Origin: Branchipolynoe longqiensis
Lineage: Eukaryota; Annelida; Polychaeta; Phyllodocida; Polynoidae
Direction: 5' to 3'
Length of the DNA: 64,000 nucleotides
Assembly: GCA_030323885.1 (NCBI GenBank)
Contig: CM059193.1
Location: forward strand, 58,300,042 to 58,364,041
Shown here: positions 39,597 through 48,977 of the stretch, piece after piece
Layout of the letters: every line of letters starts with the position of its first letter
Position numbering within the stretch: the stretch's first letter is position 1
Translations under genes and position numbers: made by a program
The notes under the pieces: generated by a model
Database searches by the model: none
Told to the model about the DNA's origin: nothing
What the model saw: the letters and a program-made list of their open reading frames with translations, nothing else

Positions 39597-39956
39597 CATT
39601 CCAGATTCACAGGCTCAATAAACGTAAACTTATTTGAAACACTTATCATTGGTTTGAAAGGAGCCAACTCCACCCATCTGGTGTCGGACTAGGGAATTAT
39701 GAGACCAACTTAAACGAGCTGCGTATTGGCGAGGGTTCACCTTGGGGGCTGGTAAATAGGACAACCCCCTCGGGCCGCCACAACTGACCTTCGTGTTTAA
39801 ATACTCATTATTCGAAAATTACTCTTGGAAAATGAAAGTGATTATTAACTCATTTCCTCACATGGTTTCCCAGGGTACAATGTGGACCGACATAACGGTG
39901 TGTATGTGTATGTGTATGTGTGTGTGTATGTGTATGTGTATGTACGTGTGTGTATG

Positions 39957-40060
39957 CATTTAGAGAGCTAAATGGAGAGCAGCAGTCAGGTAATGAAAGC
40001 AGTCTTTGTCGCATCACGACCGACAGCATGATGATGATGATGATGATGTATGTATTTGTG
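39957..40060 (+). mobile_element. LINE 3' end fragment with (ATG)n tail
   Basis: GAAAGCAGTCTTTGTCGCAT and GACCGACAGC then (ATG)n, the same 3' UTR as 34570-35155. It runs directly into the (ATGT)n tract that hosts the DIRS element. Confidence 0.75.
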
Positions 40061-40287
40061 TGTGTATGTATAGTATGTATGCATGTGTGTATGTATGCAT
40101 GTGTGTATGTATGCATGTGTGTATGTATGTATGCACATGTATGTATGCATGTATACTATGTATTCATGTATACTATGGATGTATGTGTGTGTGTACATGT
40201 ATGTGTGTATATGCATGAATGTGTGTATACTATGTATGTATGTATGTATGTATGTATGTATGTATATGTATGTATGTATATATGTAT
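40044..40287. repeat. (ATGT)n tract, left flank of the DIRS insertion
   Basis: GTATGTAT-rich with GTGT and GCAT variants. The matching tract continues at 45706-45960 on the other side of the element. Confidence 0.92.
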
Positions 40288-40406
40288 ATAGTATAGTTAT
40301 ACGAGTCTTACCTTGGTACAGATGATGGATAACTGTTGTTTTACCGAGGTATAAGCCTCGGATAGATGTGGGCTAGGGAGAGGTAAGCACGTCCGGTACC
40401 AGCAAT
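40288..40406 (-). repeat. DIRS 3' (left) terminal repeat
   Basis: Its outer 88 bp are complementary to the ICR. Its inner 36 bp (40371-40406) are complementary to the 5' terminus. A degraded separate copy is at 48823-48970. Confidence 0.9.
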
Positions 40407-40512
40407 CTTAACCTACTTATTGAGGATAAAAATGACTTTCAAACAATGGATACTATCACTTTACCGAAAAGGTACACCAACGGAATAGATGTGGCAGGGT
40501 GTGGCGGGAGGG

Positions 40513-40647
40513 CCCTAGCCCACATCTATCCGAGGCTTATACCTCGGTAAAACAACAGTTATCCATCATCTGTACCAAGGTAAGACTCGTATAACTATAC
40601 TATTTTACCTCGGTAAACAGCCTCAGGCTAGCCTCAGGCTAGGGAGA
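40513..40647 (-). repeat. DIRS internal complementary region
   Basis: Joined complements of the two element ends, with the join at 40600/40601. Bases 40601-40603 (TAT) can be assigned to either end, a 3-nt overlap. It lies 84 bp past the recombinase stop. Confidence 0.92.
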
Positions 40648-40730
40648 CCTTTACATAATTCATTTTTATCCTTAATATCATTCTTTCTTATTATTATAAC
40701 ATTCTAAATTTTTGTTCTCACCTATTCTTG

Positions 40731-41906
40731 TTAGTTGGCGAGAAGACGCTTTGCAACGCCGGTAGGCTTTTCTAGTCGTTTATTATAATGTTTTGCAAAC
40801 GACTTAGCCGTCTTCCAGCCTGCATGCGCTAGTATTCTTTTCACAGAAATACCAAGCACCCGTGCCTTGGAGACCATGGCTCCTCTAGTTGAGTGGGAAG
40901 AGTATTTACTCGTATCCACTCCAGCCAATTTCAACACCGTAATTGTCCATCTGGCAAGTGTGTCTCGTGAAATCGCCTTATGTGGCTTTATAAAGCTCAC
41001 TAATAGTTGTTGTGATGCACGTAAATCCTTTGTCTTGTATATATAAGCCCGTATGGCCGACACAACACATAATTTCCGATCATTCGGAAAACAATCTAAG
41101 TGAAGCGTTGATAAAGGGTCACCTAACGTGTTCGATTTAAGCAATTTTTCTAAATCAAACGTAGCTTGTTCCTTGTCTATTTCTAATCCAGTTAAGGATA
41201 AAGCAACAATCGTCTGTCCTCTGTGTCCGGTTACTAACAATAACAGGACCGCGACCTTAAAACCTAACTGTTTTATATCTAACCACGAGTTGTGAGGCCA
41301 AGCCTGAAACAACTTAAATACTATAGAAACATCCCAAAACCGACTATACTTTGGTTTTGGAGGATTCCTTTGATAAATTGAACGAAGTAAATAACAAATA
41401 ACATAATGTTTTCCAACTGTTTCGCCATCAATTCTAGGTAATATAATTGATAACGCACACCTCGCCGCATTAATCGATCCAAAGGAAAGTCCTTCATCCT
41501 CTAGAGAACGAAGAAACCGAGCTACTTGTGAAATCTTTGGATTTGTTGGCTTAACTTTCATTAACAAACAATGTACACCCCATTTCTTTAAATAGGTTGT
41601 ATACATTTTGACAGTTCCTGGCCTCCAGGCATCCGATACTATCCTATCCTCAGTAATTCTGTCCAATCCAAATTGCTGTAGCTGCTTCCTTAGAAAAGGA
41701 ATGCCAATAGGGGCGTCGTTGACACGTCGCCGTGAACCACTAGCGGTCCGTGGTGCGTCAGATTCCCGAGTTTTCTTGGGAATCGTATATGTTCTTTTGC
41801 CAGTTGTGAAACTACTGGCAGCCAAGGTTGCGTGTCCCAATCGGGCACCACCAGTATCGCATGTGTCCCTTCCAAGCCGATTTTTCTCACTACTCGGCTG
41901 ATAATG
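40731..41906 (-). CDS. DIRS tyrosine recombinase ORF
   Basis: Open from after the stop at 41909-41907 to the TAA at 40733-40731. Catalytic residues are visible in order: Arg in VTGHRGQTIVALSL, HSTR with His and Arg in SSHSTRGAMVSKARVLG, His in RILAHAGWKTAKSF, and the nucleophile Tyr in AKHYNKRLEKP, giving R-H-R-H-Y. An N-terminal SAM-like binding domain starts near VKMYTTYLKKWG. This enzyme integrates the circular DNA in place of a DDE integrase. The first 217 bases overlap the RT ORF in the -1 frame. There is no ATG before the in-frame Met within VKMYTTY, so frameshifting, a spliced message or internal initiation is needed. Confidence 0.92.
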   Translation of the reverse strand, partial: HYQPSSEKNRLGRDTCDTGGARLGHATLAASSFTTGKRTYTIPKKTRESDAPRTASGSRRRVNDAPIGIPFLRKQLQQFGLDRITEDRIVSDAWRPGTVKMYTTYLKKWGVHCLLMKVKPTNPKISQVARFLRSLEDEGLSFGSINAARCALSIILPRIDGETVGKHYVICYLLRSIYQRNPPKPKYSRFWDVSIVFKLFQAWPHNSWLDIKQLGFKVAVLLLLVTGHRGQTIVALSLTGLEIDKEQATFDLEKLLKSNTLGDPLSTLHLDCFPNDRKLCVVSAIRAYIYKTKDLRASQQLLVSFIKPHKAISRDTLARWTITVLKLAGVDTSKYSSHSTRGAMVSKARVLGISVKRILAHAGWKTAKSFAKHYNKRLEKPTGVAKRLLAN

Positions 41907-43855
41907 CTAAATGGTGGGAAAATATAAAAATAATTATTTTCCCAGGTAATAGCAAACGCATCTACTTTCCAAGCATCCGGTTCAGGATGCCAAGAAACAT
42001 AACAGGGTAACTTGTTATTATTTCGTGATGCAAATAAGTCAACTTCAGGTGTACCCCATTTTTCACAAACAAAGTTAAACAAAGGTGTAGAGAGAGACCA
42101 CTCTAAATGGTCATGGAAATTTCTACTTTTATAATCTGCAAGTGTATTTTGTGACCCTGGAATATGCGCTACCGTCAGCCAGACTTGTTGAGCCTGTGCC
42201 CAGTTCCAAATCAGTTTAGATAACTGATTGCAAGACTTTGATTTGGTTCCACCCATGTTACGAATATATGCCATGGCAGTAGTATTATCAGTTAGTATTC
42301 TAACCTGTGATTTATTTATCTTTACTAAACTACGTAAGCCCAGATAAATAGCCCGCAATTCTAGTGCATTAATATAGTGTGATTTTTCATCATCAAGCCA
42401 TCTACCTCCTGTTGTGACCCCATCTCGATGAGCTCCCCAACCTTCTAACGAAGCATCAGTAGTAATTACTGTATTAGGTTCCGCCATGCGGATTGGATTT
42501 GGTGAACTTGCTATATGTTGCATCCACCATCCAATATCCTGTAACCCTTCTTGCGAAATAAACATCTTTCGCTCAAAATTGCCTTTAGTTCGTGTTAACG
42601 CTAAATTTTTATCTATTTCTAGCGACTTAATATGGGCCTTCCCATATAACACAGCAGGTGCATATGATGTCATTATGCCAATAAGAACAGCAACCTGTCT
42701 AATTTTTGGCTTTGATAACTTAATAAGTTGAGTCGCTGTAGTCATAAACTTAATTAGTTTTTGTTCTGTTATCGACACTGTAAGGGACTGTGTATCCAGA
42801 ATAAACCCTAAACATTTGAGTTGTTTTGTTGGTTTAAACACTGACTTTTGTTGATGTACATAAAACCCCAATTTAGTGAGTAATGCACATAAATCCAAAA
42901 CTGCATTCACACAACCAATTTGTGTTGATGCTATAATAAAAGAATCATCTATGTATGGAAACATTATGTGACCCTTCCTCGCCATTACCGAGAAAACAGG
43001 TTTAAGCAATTTAGTAAATAAACGTGGCGCACAAGCTAAGCCATTCGGCATGCAGGTAAACTCATAGAGTTGGTTATCCCAAATAAATCGAAGAAATTTT
43101 CGGTATTGTTCCATTATGGGAAGCGTATAATATGCATCCTGTAAATCAACACTAGCCATCCACGCATCTGGTGTAATCAGATCTCGTGCCATATCTAGAG
43201 AGAACATTTTAAAATGTCGATATTCCACCCTTTTATTAAGGATTGTTAAATCCAGGATCATTCGAACATCACCATTAGGCTTCGGTCTCGAGAAAATGTT
43301 TGAAATAAACTGTCCTGAACAGTGTGTCACTTTTTGTATAATTCCTTTCTCAAAGAATTTATGTACCTGTTTAGTTAGTGCCTCTCGTTCAACTGGTTGA
43401 ATGTTATATGGAAAAGGTATTATACTTTGTACAGGAATTTGTGTAAAGGGAATGTGAACACCCCTAACTATTTTTAAAATTTCTTGGTCACTAGTAATTT
43501 TGTGCCACTCAGAAATATGATTACTAATATTACCAGCCACAAAGTTGCTTACAGTTTGTGTGTTTTTAGAGGCTTCAGGGACTTGTAAAGTTTGTGTTTG
43601 GACCTCTACTTGGACCCGCCCCTGGGGAAAGGTCTCGATGAGTTGAACCCTCGGCCTATTGGCCGTGCGGTGTTGTCGGTCCAGCCTGGGCGAGCGCCCC
43701 GGCCCCGAAACCCTTGACCGAAGCTTGAACTCGGTCTGGTTCCTCTGGTGAACCGTCGTGGACGAAAAAACCCTCGTGACTTTTTGAAACGAGGAGCTTC
43801 CTGTTTCTTCTTGCCATCCATGTTTTTGCCACTCTTGGCTGCAGTCTCTACCTCT
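41690..43855 (-). CDS. DIRS reverse transcriptase-RNase H ORF
   Basis: Open from after a stop at 43858-43856; the domain-bearing part is 43540-41690, about 616 codons. RT motifs: SRPKPNGDVRMILDL, VDLQDAYYTLPI and the catalytic YIDDSFIIA. RNase H residues: Asp in TTDASLEGWGAH, Glu in ALELRAIYLGL, Asp in ILTDNTTAMAYI, and HIPGSQNTLAD. The C-terminal region VDLFASRNNNKLPCYVSWHP, with FPPFS and ILVVPDWDTQPWLP, is typical of DIRS elements, where it has been likened to a methyltransferase. The first ATG is well inside the RT domain (MILDL). The first 250 bases overlap the gag end in the -1 frame. All key residues are intact. Confidence 0.93.
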   Translation of the reverse strand, partial: RGRDCSQEWQKHGWQEETGSSSFQKVTRVFSSTTVHQRNQTEFKLRSRVSGPGRSPRLDRQHRTANRPRVQLIETFPQGRVQVEVQTQTLQVPEASKNTQTVSNFVAGNISNHISEWHKITSDQEILKIVRGVHIPFTQIPVQSIIPFPYNIQPVEREALTKQVHKFFEKGIIQKVTHCSGQFISNIFSRPKPNGDVRMILDLTILNKRVEYRHFKMFSLDMARDLITPDAWMASVDLQDAYYTLPIMEQYRKFLRFIWDNQLYEFTCMPNGLACAPRLFTKLLKPVFSVMARKGHIMFPYIDDSFIIASTQIGCVNAVLDLCALLTKLGFYVHQQKSVFKPTKQLKCLGFILDTQSLTVSITEQKLIKFMTTATQLIKLSKPKIRQVAVLIGIMTSYAPAVLYGKAHIKSLEIDKNLALTRTKGNFERKMFISQEGLQDIGWWMQHIASSPNPIRMAEPNTVITTDASLEGWGAHRDGVTTGGRWLDDEKSHYINALELRAIYLGLRSLVKINKSQVRILTDNTTAMAYIRNMGGTKSKSCNQLSKLIWNWAQAQQVWLTVAHIPGSQNTLADYKSRNFHDHLEWSLSTPLFNFVCEKWGTPEVDLFASRNNNKLPCYVSWHPEPDAWKVDAFAITWENNYFYIFPPFSIISRVVRKIGLEGTHAILVVPDWDTQPWLPVVSQLAKEHIRFPRKLGNLTHHGPLVVHGDVSTTPLLAFLF

Positions 43856-44964
43856 TTATAGAGGTATTGTAGTTGACCGCCAAACATCTTGGTGTTATCT
43901 AAGGGTTTCCCTTTAATCGGCTCTGGAGCAAGATAAAGCGTAAACTCCTTCCCCTCATTATCGGTAACCTTCTTAGAGCGAGCCACTTCCTTGCCAGCAT
44001 CTGTGCAAACTGACTTGAAGACATTTTCATATCTTCGATACGACAGGTAATTACCTGCCGCCGCTAACACTGCAATGCCTTTGTCCATTGTCTTAGCCAA
44101 AGACGAGAACTTATTTTCACTCTGCATCCTATTAGCCACAGGAACAATAGCTGTTAGGGTAGCCAACACTGCCTTATGCACTGTGTGCAAAACATCCTCA
44201 AACTTCTTACGGTCATCCGTCATATTGACATCCCGATCCATTTCTTTAATGATGGAGTTGGGAACACCCTTTATGCCTGTTAACTCATCTCCTAACTTGG
44301 AGATAACCTCCGCCGGTTTGAACGTGCGGAAATGACCATTCACGGTCTCGCGCATAAGCGTAGTGGTTTTAACCCGCTTAGCCTTTGGCTTCTCCACCTT
44401 CTTAGCCACTTTAGTGCCAATGTCCGCATAGACCCCTTCATATACGGTGTCTGAGTCTGATTCCGTAGAAGTAGACTCAGTGGACGACTCAGAAGAAGAA
44501 TATTTCCTCTTCCTCTTCTTCTTTTTGGACTTAGTCTTCCGCTTTTTGCGCAAACCAGTCTCTGCCCGCTCCTTGGTGAATTCATCACCCGAAGAAATCA
44601 CCTGTTTCTTCTTCTTCCTCCGTTTAGGAGAAGGAGGAGGAGGAGCCTTAAGCTCCACCGCCGAGTCTGTGTCCAAGAAATCCTCATACGAATCCTCTTG
44701 GACACTCGGCCTACGCCGCTTCCGAGACACAGGCGATTTGGCAGTCAAGATGTGGCTTTCCAATCGTGCAAAGCGAGCCTCCCAATCTGGAGGCGCAGGC
44801 ACATCAGGCACTGCGTCCTCGTCCGGGTCGGAGAGGATATGCGCCCGGGGCTGTGTCGACGGCCCTGCCGACAACACAGGTGAGGAGTCGTACTCCTCGT
44901 CCACTCCACTCGGAACACGCCCCTCGGCTGCTGCTGCACCGCGCTTACTCCGCTTCGTGGCCAT
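43606..44964 (-). CDS. DIRS gag-like ORF
   Basis: 452 codons from the ATG at 44964, chosen because the open frame upstream has only a GTG and MATKRSKRG is a natural start. Regions: a proline- and acid-rich N-terminus, a Lys/Arg-rich tract (KRRKKKKQ, KKRKTKSKKKKRKRK), a Ser/Glu stretch (SSSESSTESTSTESDSD), a helical middle (GELTGIKG..., FEDVLHTVHKAVLATLTAIV), and an Arg/Gly-rich C-terminus (FRPRRFTRGTRP, RPFPRGGSK) suited to nucleic-acid binding. Position and composition indicate the structural protein. No zinc knuckle seen. A formal T-TTC-CCC slippery heptamer lies seven codons before the stop. Confidence 0.88.
   Translation of the reverse strand: MATKRSKRGAAAAEGRVPSGVDEEYDSSPVLSAGPSTQPRAHILSDPDEDAVPDVPAPPDWEARFARLESHILTAKSPVSRKRRRPSVQEDSYEDFLDTDSAVELKAPPPPSPKRRKKKKQVISSGDEFTKERAETGLRKKRKTKSKKKKRKRKYSSSESSTESTSTESDSDTVYEGVYADIGTKVAKKVEKPKAKRVKTTTLMRETVNGHFRTFKPAEVISKLGDELTGIKGVPNSIIKEMDRDVNMTDDRKKFEDVLHTVHKAVLATLTAIVPVANRMQSENKFSSLAKTMDKGIAVLAAAGNYLSYRRYENVFKSVCTDAGKEVARSKKVTDNEGKEFTLYLAPEPIKGKPLDNTKMFGGQLQYLYKEVETAAKSGKNMDGKKKQEAPRFKKSRGFFRPRRFTRGTRPSSSFGQGFRGRGARPGWTDNTARPIGRGFNSSRPFPRGGSK
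43624..43630 (-). promoter_or_regulatory. Candidate -1 frameshift heptamer (T TTC CCC)
   Basis: In the gag frame the codons are TTC CCC preceded by T, so both tRNAs can re-pair after a one-base backward slip, entering the open RT frame. YYY=CCC is unusual for eukaryotic slippery sites, so efficiency is doubtful. No downstream structure was verified. Confidence 0.35.
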
Positions 44965-45633
44965 CGGGAGCTGAAACAAATATTTTTGGTCAGTCCCGGT
45001 ATATATATATGTCACAATATGGTTGTTTCAAACTCATTTGGACATCTATTGGTGTTAGAGAACGTGTTTATACCGTTATAACACAGGCGTAATAAGCTAA
45101 ATTTGTGCGTGGGTTGTGGGTCAAGCCCAAACCTTACGCGGGGTCGGGACCAGTGTATCGGCCCGCCCATCCCTCTGTTCCGCACACTTCTCCCACCTGT
45201 GACTACTACGAATGCTACGAAACTCGGAGAAACGCCTGAAAAAGTTTTGTCTAGGGGAGTCTATAAAAGAAACCCAGGAGCATCTCCAACATTACTCTCT
45301 ATTAGAGTACGAGAGAATTTCCACATGAGATAGGGCGAAACCCACATCTCTACCCATAGTCACACGGTGACCCGGGTGTTGACATAACCGCTAATGACCG
45401 GTTTGGTTCCTTCGAGAAACCCACTCGAGTGTTCTATCCTTGGTTGTTTATAACCAAATAACTCGTCCAAATTGGACCAACGAAAGTCTAAACTTTCCAT
45501 AATGATGCTCTAATGCATCATAATTAAGCTAACCACAGTTTTTATTATACTTACTGCGTATTTGCTTGTATGTAGACTAATTTTGCCGGAGCAACCCAAC
45601 GACACGTTATCCAGTCGTGAGTTGTATATGCTA
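44965..45633 (-). other. DIRS 5' untranslated/leader region
   Basis: About 670 bp between the inverted terminus and the gag ATG. It contains no long ORF in the sense direction and probably holds the element's promoter. No specific motif was identified. Confidence 0.6.
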
Positions 45634-45705
45634 ATTGCTGGTACCGGACGTGCTTACCTCTCCCTAGCCTGAGGCTAGCCTGAGGCTGTTTACCGAGGTA
45701 AAATA
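45634..45705 (-). repeat. DIRS 5' (right) terminal repeat
   Basis: Contains GCTAGCCTGAGGCTAGCC (directly repeated and palindromic) and TTTACCGAGGTAAA. Complementary to parts of the left terminus and the ICR. Confidence 0.9.
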
Positions 45706-45717
45706 TATGTATATATG

Positions 45718-45751
<34 letters not shown>

Positions 45752-45960
45752 TGCATGTATGCATGCATGCATGCATGCATGCATGCATGCATGTATGTAT
45801 GTATGTATGTATGTATGTATGTATGTATGTATGTATGTATGTATGTATGTATGTATGTATGTATGTATGTATGTATGTATGTATGTATGTATGTATGTAT
45901 GTATGTATGTATGTATGTATGTATGTATGTATGTATGTATGTATGTATGTATGTATGATA
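45706..45960. repeat. (ATGT)n tract, right flank of the DIRS insertion
   Basis: Nearly pure ATGT for 250 bp with a (GCAT)n patch at 45760-45790. Confidence 0.95.
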
Positions 45961-45965
45961 TATAT

Positions 45966-46718
45966 CAGAGGTGCCAAGTAGACAAGTCTGAGTAGGGAGC
46001 TCTCCCTACATACACAAATTGCAAATAGGTAGAAATGGTGTGGCCGAAAGGGATGGGGTGCGGGAGGGTTTGCCCCTTTCACAGGGAGGGGTAAAGGTCG
46101 GGGGGGGGGGGGCACCCCTGGACAATTTAGAAAAGAGTGATACAAAACGGTACGCTCTGATGCATTTTGACGAAAAATATGCATTAAAAAACACATACAA
46201 AAAAATATCTAAAATGAATCTTTGGCGGGAGATTACAAATTAAAAGCGGTAAATCAGGAGATGTGGGTTACTTTGCTATATTTTAGGATGTCCTGCCAAA
46301 TCTGGAGACTTGGCATGGGGTTATTTTGCTATATTTTACGGAGATCTCCTGCCAAATCGGGTTGGTTGGTTGTTGGTGGTTTACGTCCTGACAACATCTA
46401 AGGTCATATCAGGACGGGTACTGACTTGTGACGATGCACTCATGGTGACTTCATAGTGCTGCCCCACTGGGAAATCAGGCCGCTGGCACCATGACCTGCT
46501 ATCCCACTCAGTCACATTATCCGGATACTGAGTTAACAAATCCTTGCCCTATCCTATTAATGCCGAGCGCCAGGCTAGGAAGCGACAAGTATCAATTTTA
46601 TAAGTCATTGGTTTGACTCGACTGGGAACCGAACTCGAGATCTCCTGCTCGCGGAGCCCGCGCTCTACCGATTCTGACACGCCCCCGGCCGACAAATCGA
46701 AAGACTTGGCACCTTTGA
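45966..46718. mobile_element. TIR element CAGAGGTGCCAAGT with nested SINE-A
   Basis: CAGAGGTGCCAAGTAGACAAG at the left and GACTTGGCACCTTTG at the right are inverted. SINE-A lies at 46359-46690. CAGAGGTG is a hAT-style end. Confidence 0.7.
46359..46690 (-). mobile_element. SINE-A, full, head type 2
   Basis: Head GGGGGCGTGTCAGAATCGG, body, (CCAA)n tail side. CAAATCG just outside both ends is a probable short target duplication. Confidence 0.83.
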
Positions 46719-47136
46719 TACCTGTATGTATACACACATGTATCACGTGACACACATGGATGCCATCCTGTACGGCGAGTTGTCCAACATGGTGTTGGCT
46801 TAACAATGTTTGCAAAAGCTCAGGTGCGGCTTTGTTAGTAAACATACACGGGGGCTCTACTGGCATGCACCCCCCCCCACCCCCACCCAGGTGTATGGAC
46901 TTGGATCTAACCCACATTAGGCCTGTTTTTGTTGTTGTTTTTTTAAATTGATGATCGTCCCTGTCTTTGCCTGAAAAGTCGTCCACCCATGATTTATAAA
47001 TTTTGAATGAAAAGAAACCTGTTAAAATTGTGTCGGGCTAGCAACACTTAAACTTTTGTATCAATTTTTAAGTCATTTGCTTTGACTTGGCCAGGGTTTG
47101 AAACCAGGAGTTGGAATCCCATAACCTACAAGAACA

Positions 47137-47855
47137 GGGGCCATATGCATGGAGCAGTGTTAGAGGCGTGTGGTGTTATCCCTCTAACACTGTATAGCTA
47201 TCACCGTTTATCGGCATCGTCGAAAACGTATGCATGGCGGCCTAAACGGTGAGTGTTAGCTAAATGTGAATGTATTTATAGATTTGGGAAATCCCTCTGC
47301 ATTTGTATCCATATATTTAGCTCAAATCTATTGAATCCGATCATATTTAACAGAATTAGATACGCAATAAGTGAACTTTGATCAATTTAACCCTAAATTC
47401 GAACCCTCCTTAAGGCTACCGCCGCATTGGCGGCGATATTAATAGTTATATTTTTGAATCGACGAACGTAATGTAAACAAATCGCCGCCGGCGCCAGTAT
47501 GGAACGCGACGTCGATGCGGCGGCCGCGATTTGTTTACATTACGCTCGTCGATTAGAAAATATAACTATTAATATCGCCGCCAATGCGGCGGTAGCCTTA
47601 AGGAGGGTTCAAATTTAGGGTTAAATTGATCAAAGTTCACTTATTGCGTATCTAATTCTGTTAAATATGATAGCATTGCGTTCCATCCTGACACTAACAC
47701 TGCTGTAAACCAGATATGATCGGAGTTAGAATTTCCGAGTTTAAACGCTCGGTGTTAGGCCTAACACTGCTCCATGCATACCAACTTGTCCACGCTAAAC
47801 CAGAAATCCCGCGCTAAACGCGTTTTGCCTCCTAACACTGCTCCATGCATATGGC
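47137..47855. mobile_element. TIR element GGGGCCATATGCATGGAGCA containing a foldback
   Basis: Ends GGGGCCATATGCATGGAGCA and TGCTCCATGCATATGGCCCC are perfect complements, each followed by GTGTTAG / CTAACAC. The core holds the 330-bp palindrome at 47341-47670. Confidence 0.85.
47341..47670. repeat. 330-bp foldback (inverted repeat, about 150-bp arms)
   Basis: Left arm from TCATATTTAACAGAATTAG through CGCCGCATTGGCGGCGATA, mirrored to end AACTCTGTTAAATATGA-like at 47670, with only a short GC-rich centre around 47500. The arms are highly similar, so it could form a long hairpin. Confidence 0.88.
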
Positions 47856-48054
47856 CCCAGGAGGCAGACGCTCAACTCATTCGGCCATCGCATCTACTTA
47901 AAAAATTAAACAAATTAAATTTAAAACCGCCCACCGAACCCTGACTTTTATTTCAAAAGGACAATCACCAATAACAATTTTTTTTTTTATTTGGCCTTAT
48001 GTCCGCTTTGTTCTGTTCATTTGTTACACCCATCACTATGTGGTGACCATCAGT

Positions 48055-48355
48055 AGAGTGCAGGCTTCCCATGCGGGAGATCAGGAGTTCAATACCCGAT
48101 TGAATCAAACCAATGACTTACAAAATCGATAGTTGTCGCTTCCTAGCTTTGCGCTTAGCATTAATAGGATAAGGCAAGGACTGGGTTAACTCAGGGCCAG
48201 GATAATATGACTGGGTGGGATATCGGGTCATGGTTCTGGCGGCCTGATTTCCCAGTGGGGAAGCAAAGTTACCATGAGTGCTCACTGTCACAAGTCAGTA
48301 CCCATCCTGATATTTATAACCTTAGATGTTGCCAGGACATAAAACTCCAACAACC
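48055..48355 (+). mobile_element. SINE-A, near full, CCAA tail
   Basis: From AGTAGAGTGCAGGCTTCCC and B box GAGTTCAATACCC through the body to GCCAGGACATAAAACTCC and a (CCAA)n tail. Confidence 0.83.
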
Positions 48356-48529
48356 AACCAACTATGTGATGATGGCAAAAAGCTGAATTGCTCTTTGTTC
48401 CTCTGCAATGAAAAATTATAAGTGGCCAGTTTGGCACTTTACACTGAACTAGTTCTGTATAACTATTTTGTTTCTTTACTGGGGCTTTATGTACTGGCAA
48501 CATGTAAGTTCATAATACAACAAGTTTGT

Positions 48530-48822
48530 TTGTTGTTTGTTGTTCTTTTATGTCCTAGCAACATCTAGGTCATATCAGGACGGGTACCGACTTGTGACAG
48601 TGCGCACTCATGGCGCCTTTATACTGCTGCCCCACTGGAATACCAGGCCGCCAGCACCATGACCTGATATCCCACTTAGTCACATTATCCTGACACTGAG
48701 TCAACCAGTCCTTGTCCTATCCTAATAATGCCAAGCACCAGGCTAGGAAGCGACAAGTATAAATTTTTAAGTCATTGGTTTGACTCGACCAGGGTTCGAA
48801 CCCACGACCTACCAACACATAG
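48530..48822 (-). mobile_element. SINE-A cut by a DIRS terminus
   Basis: Tail, body and B box (GGGTTCGAACCC) present. The head is replaced at about 48823 by DIRS end sequence. Confidence 0.8.
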
Positions 48823-48970
48823 TATAGTTATACGAATCTTACCTGGGTACAGATGATGGATAACTCTTGTTTTCCCGAGGTACAAGCCTCGGGTAATCGT
48901 GGACTAGGGAGAAGGAAGCAACATCCGGGTTCAGCAATCTTCACCTAATTATTCAGGATAAAAATGAGCT
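48823..48970 (-). mobile_element. Degraded solo DIRS terminus
   Basis: TATAGTTATACGAATCTTACC... to GGATAAAAATGA follows 40291-40435 with scattered substitutions (CCGAGGTACAAGCCTCGGGTA for the full element's CCGAGGTATAAGCCTCGGATA). No coding part remains. Confidence 0.82.
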
Positions 48971-48977
48971 TAATGAT

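Larger units (their letters stand above)
40288..45705 (-). mobile_element. DIRS-type tyrosine-recombinase retrotransposon, apparently complete
   Basis: Order on the minus strand: 5' terminus, gag, RT-RNase H, tyrosine recombinase, internal complementary region (ICR), 3' terminus. Structure read directly: the outer left end 40291-40378 is a perfect 88-base complement of 40513-40600; the outer right end 45659-45705 is complementary to 40601-40647 (47 bases). These two segments abut, forming an ICR like that of DIRS-1, thought to template the joined ends of a circular intermediate. Termini 40371-40406 and 45634-45669 form a 36-bp inverted repeat. ATA is present at both outer edges (40288-40290 and 45703-45705) and once at the ICR junction. 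No classical target duplication. Both flanks are (ATGT)n. The gene is in the same orientation as plastin. Confidence 0.93.

Noticed and set aside
44447..44974. 175-codon ORF on the plus strand
   Set aside because: Antisense shadow of the DIRS gag ORF.
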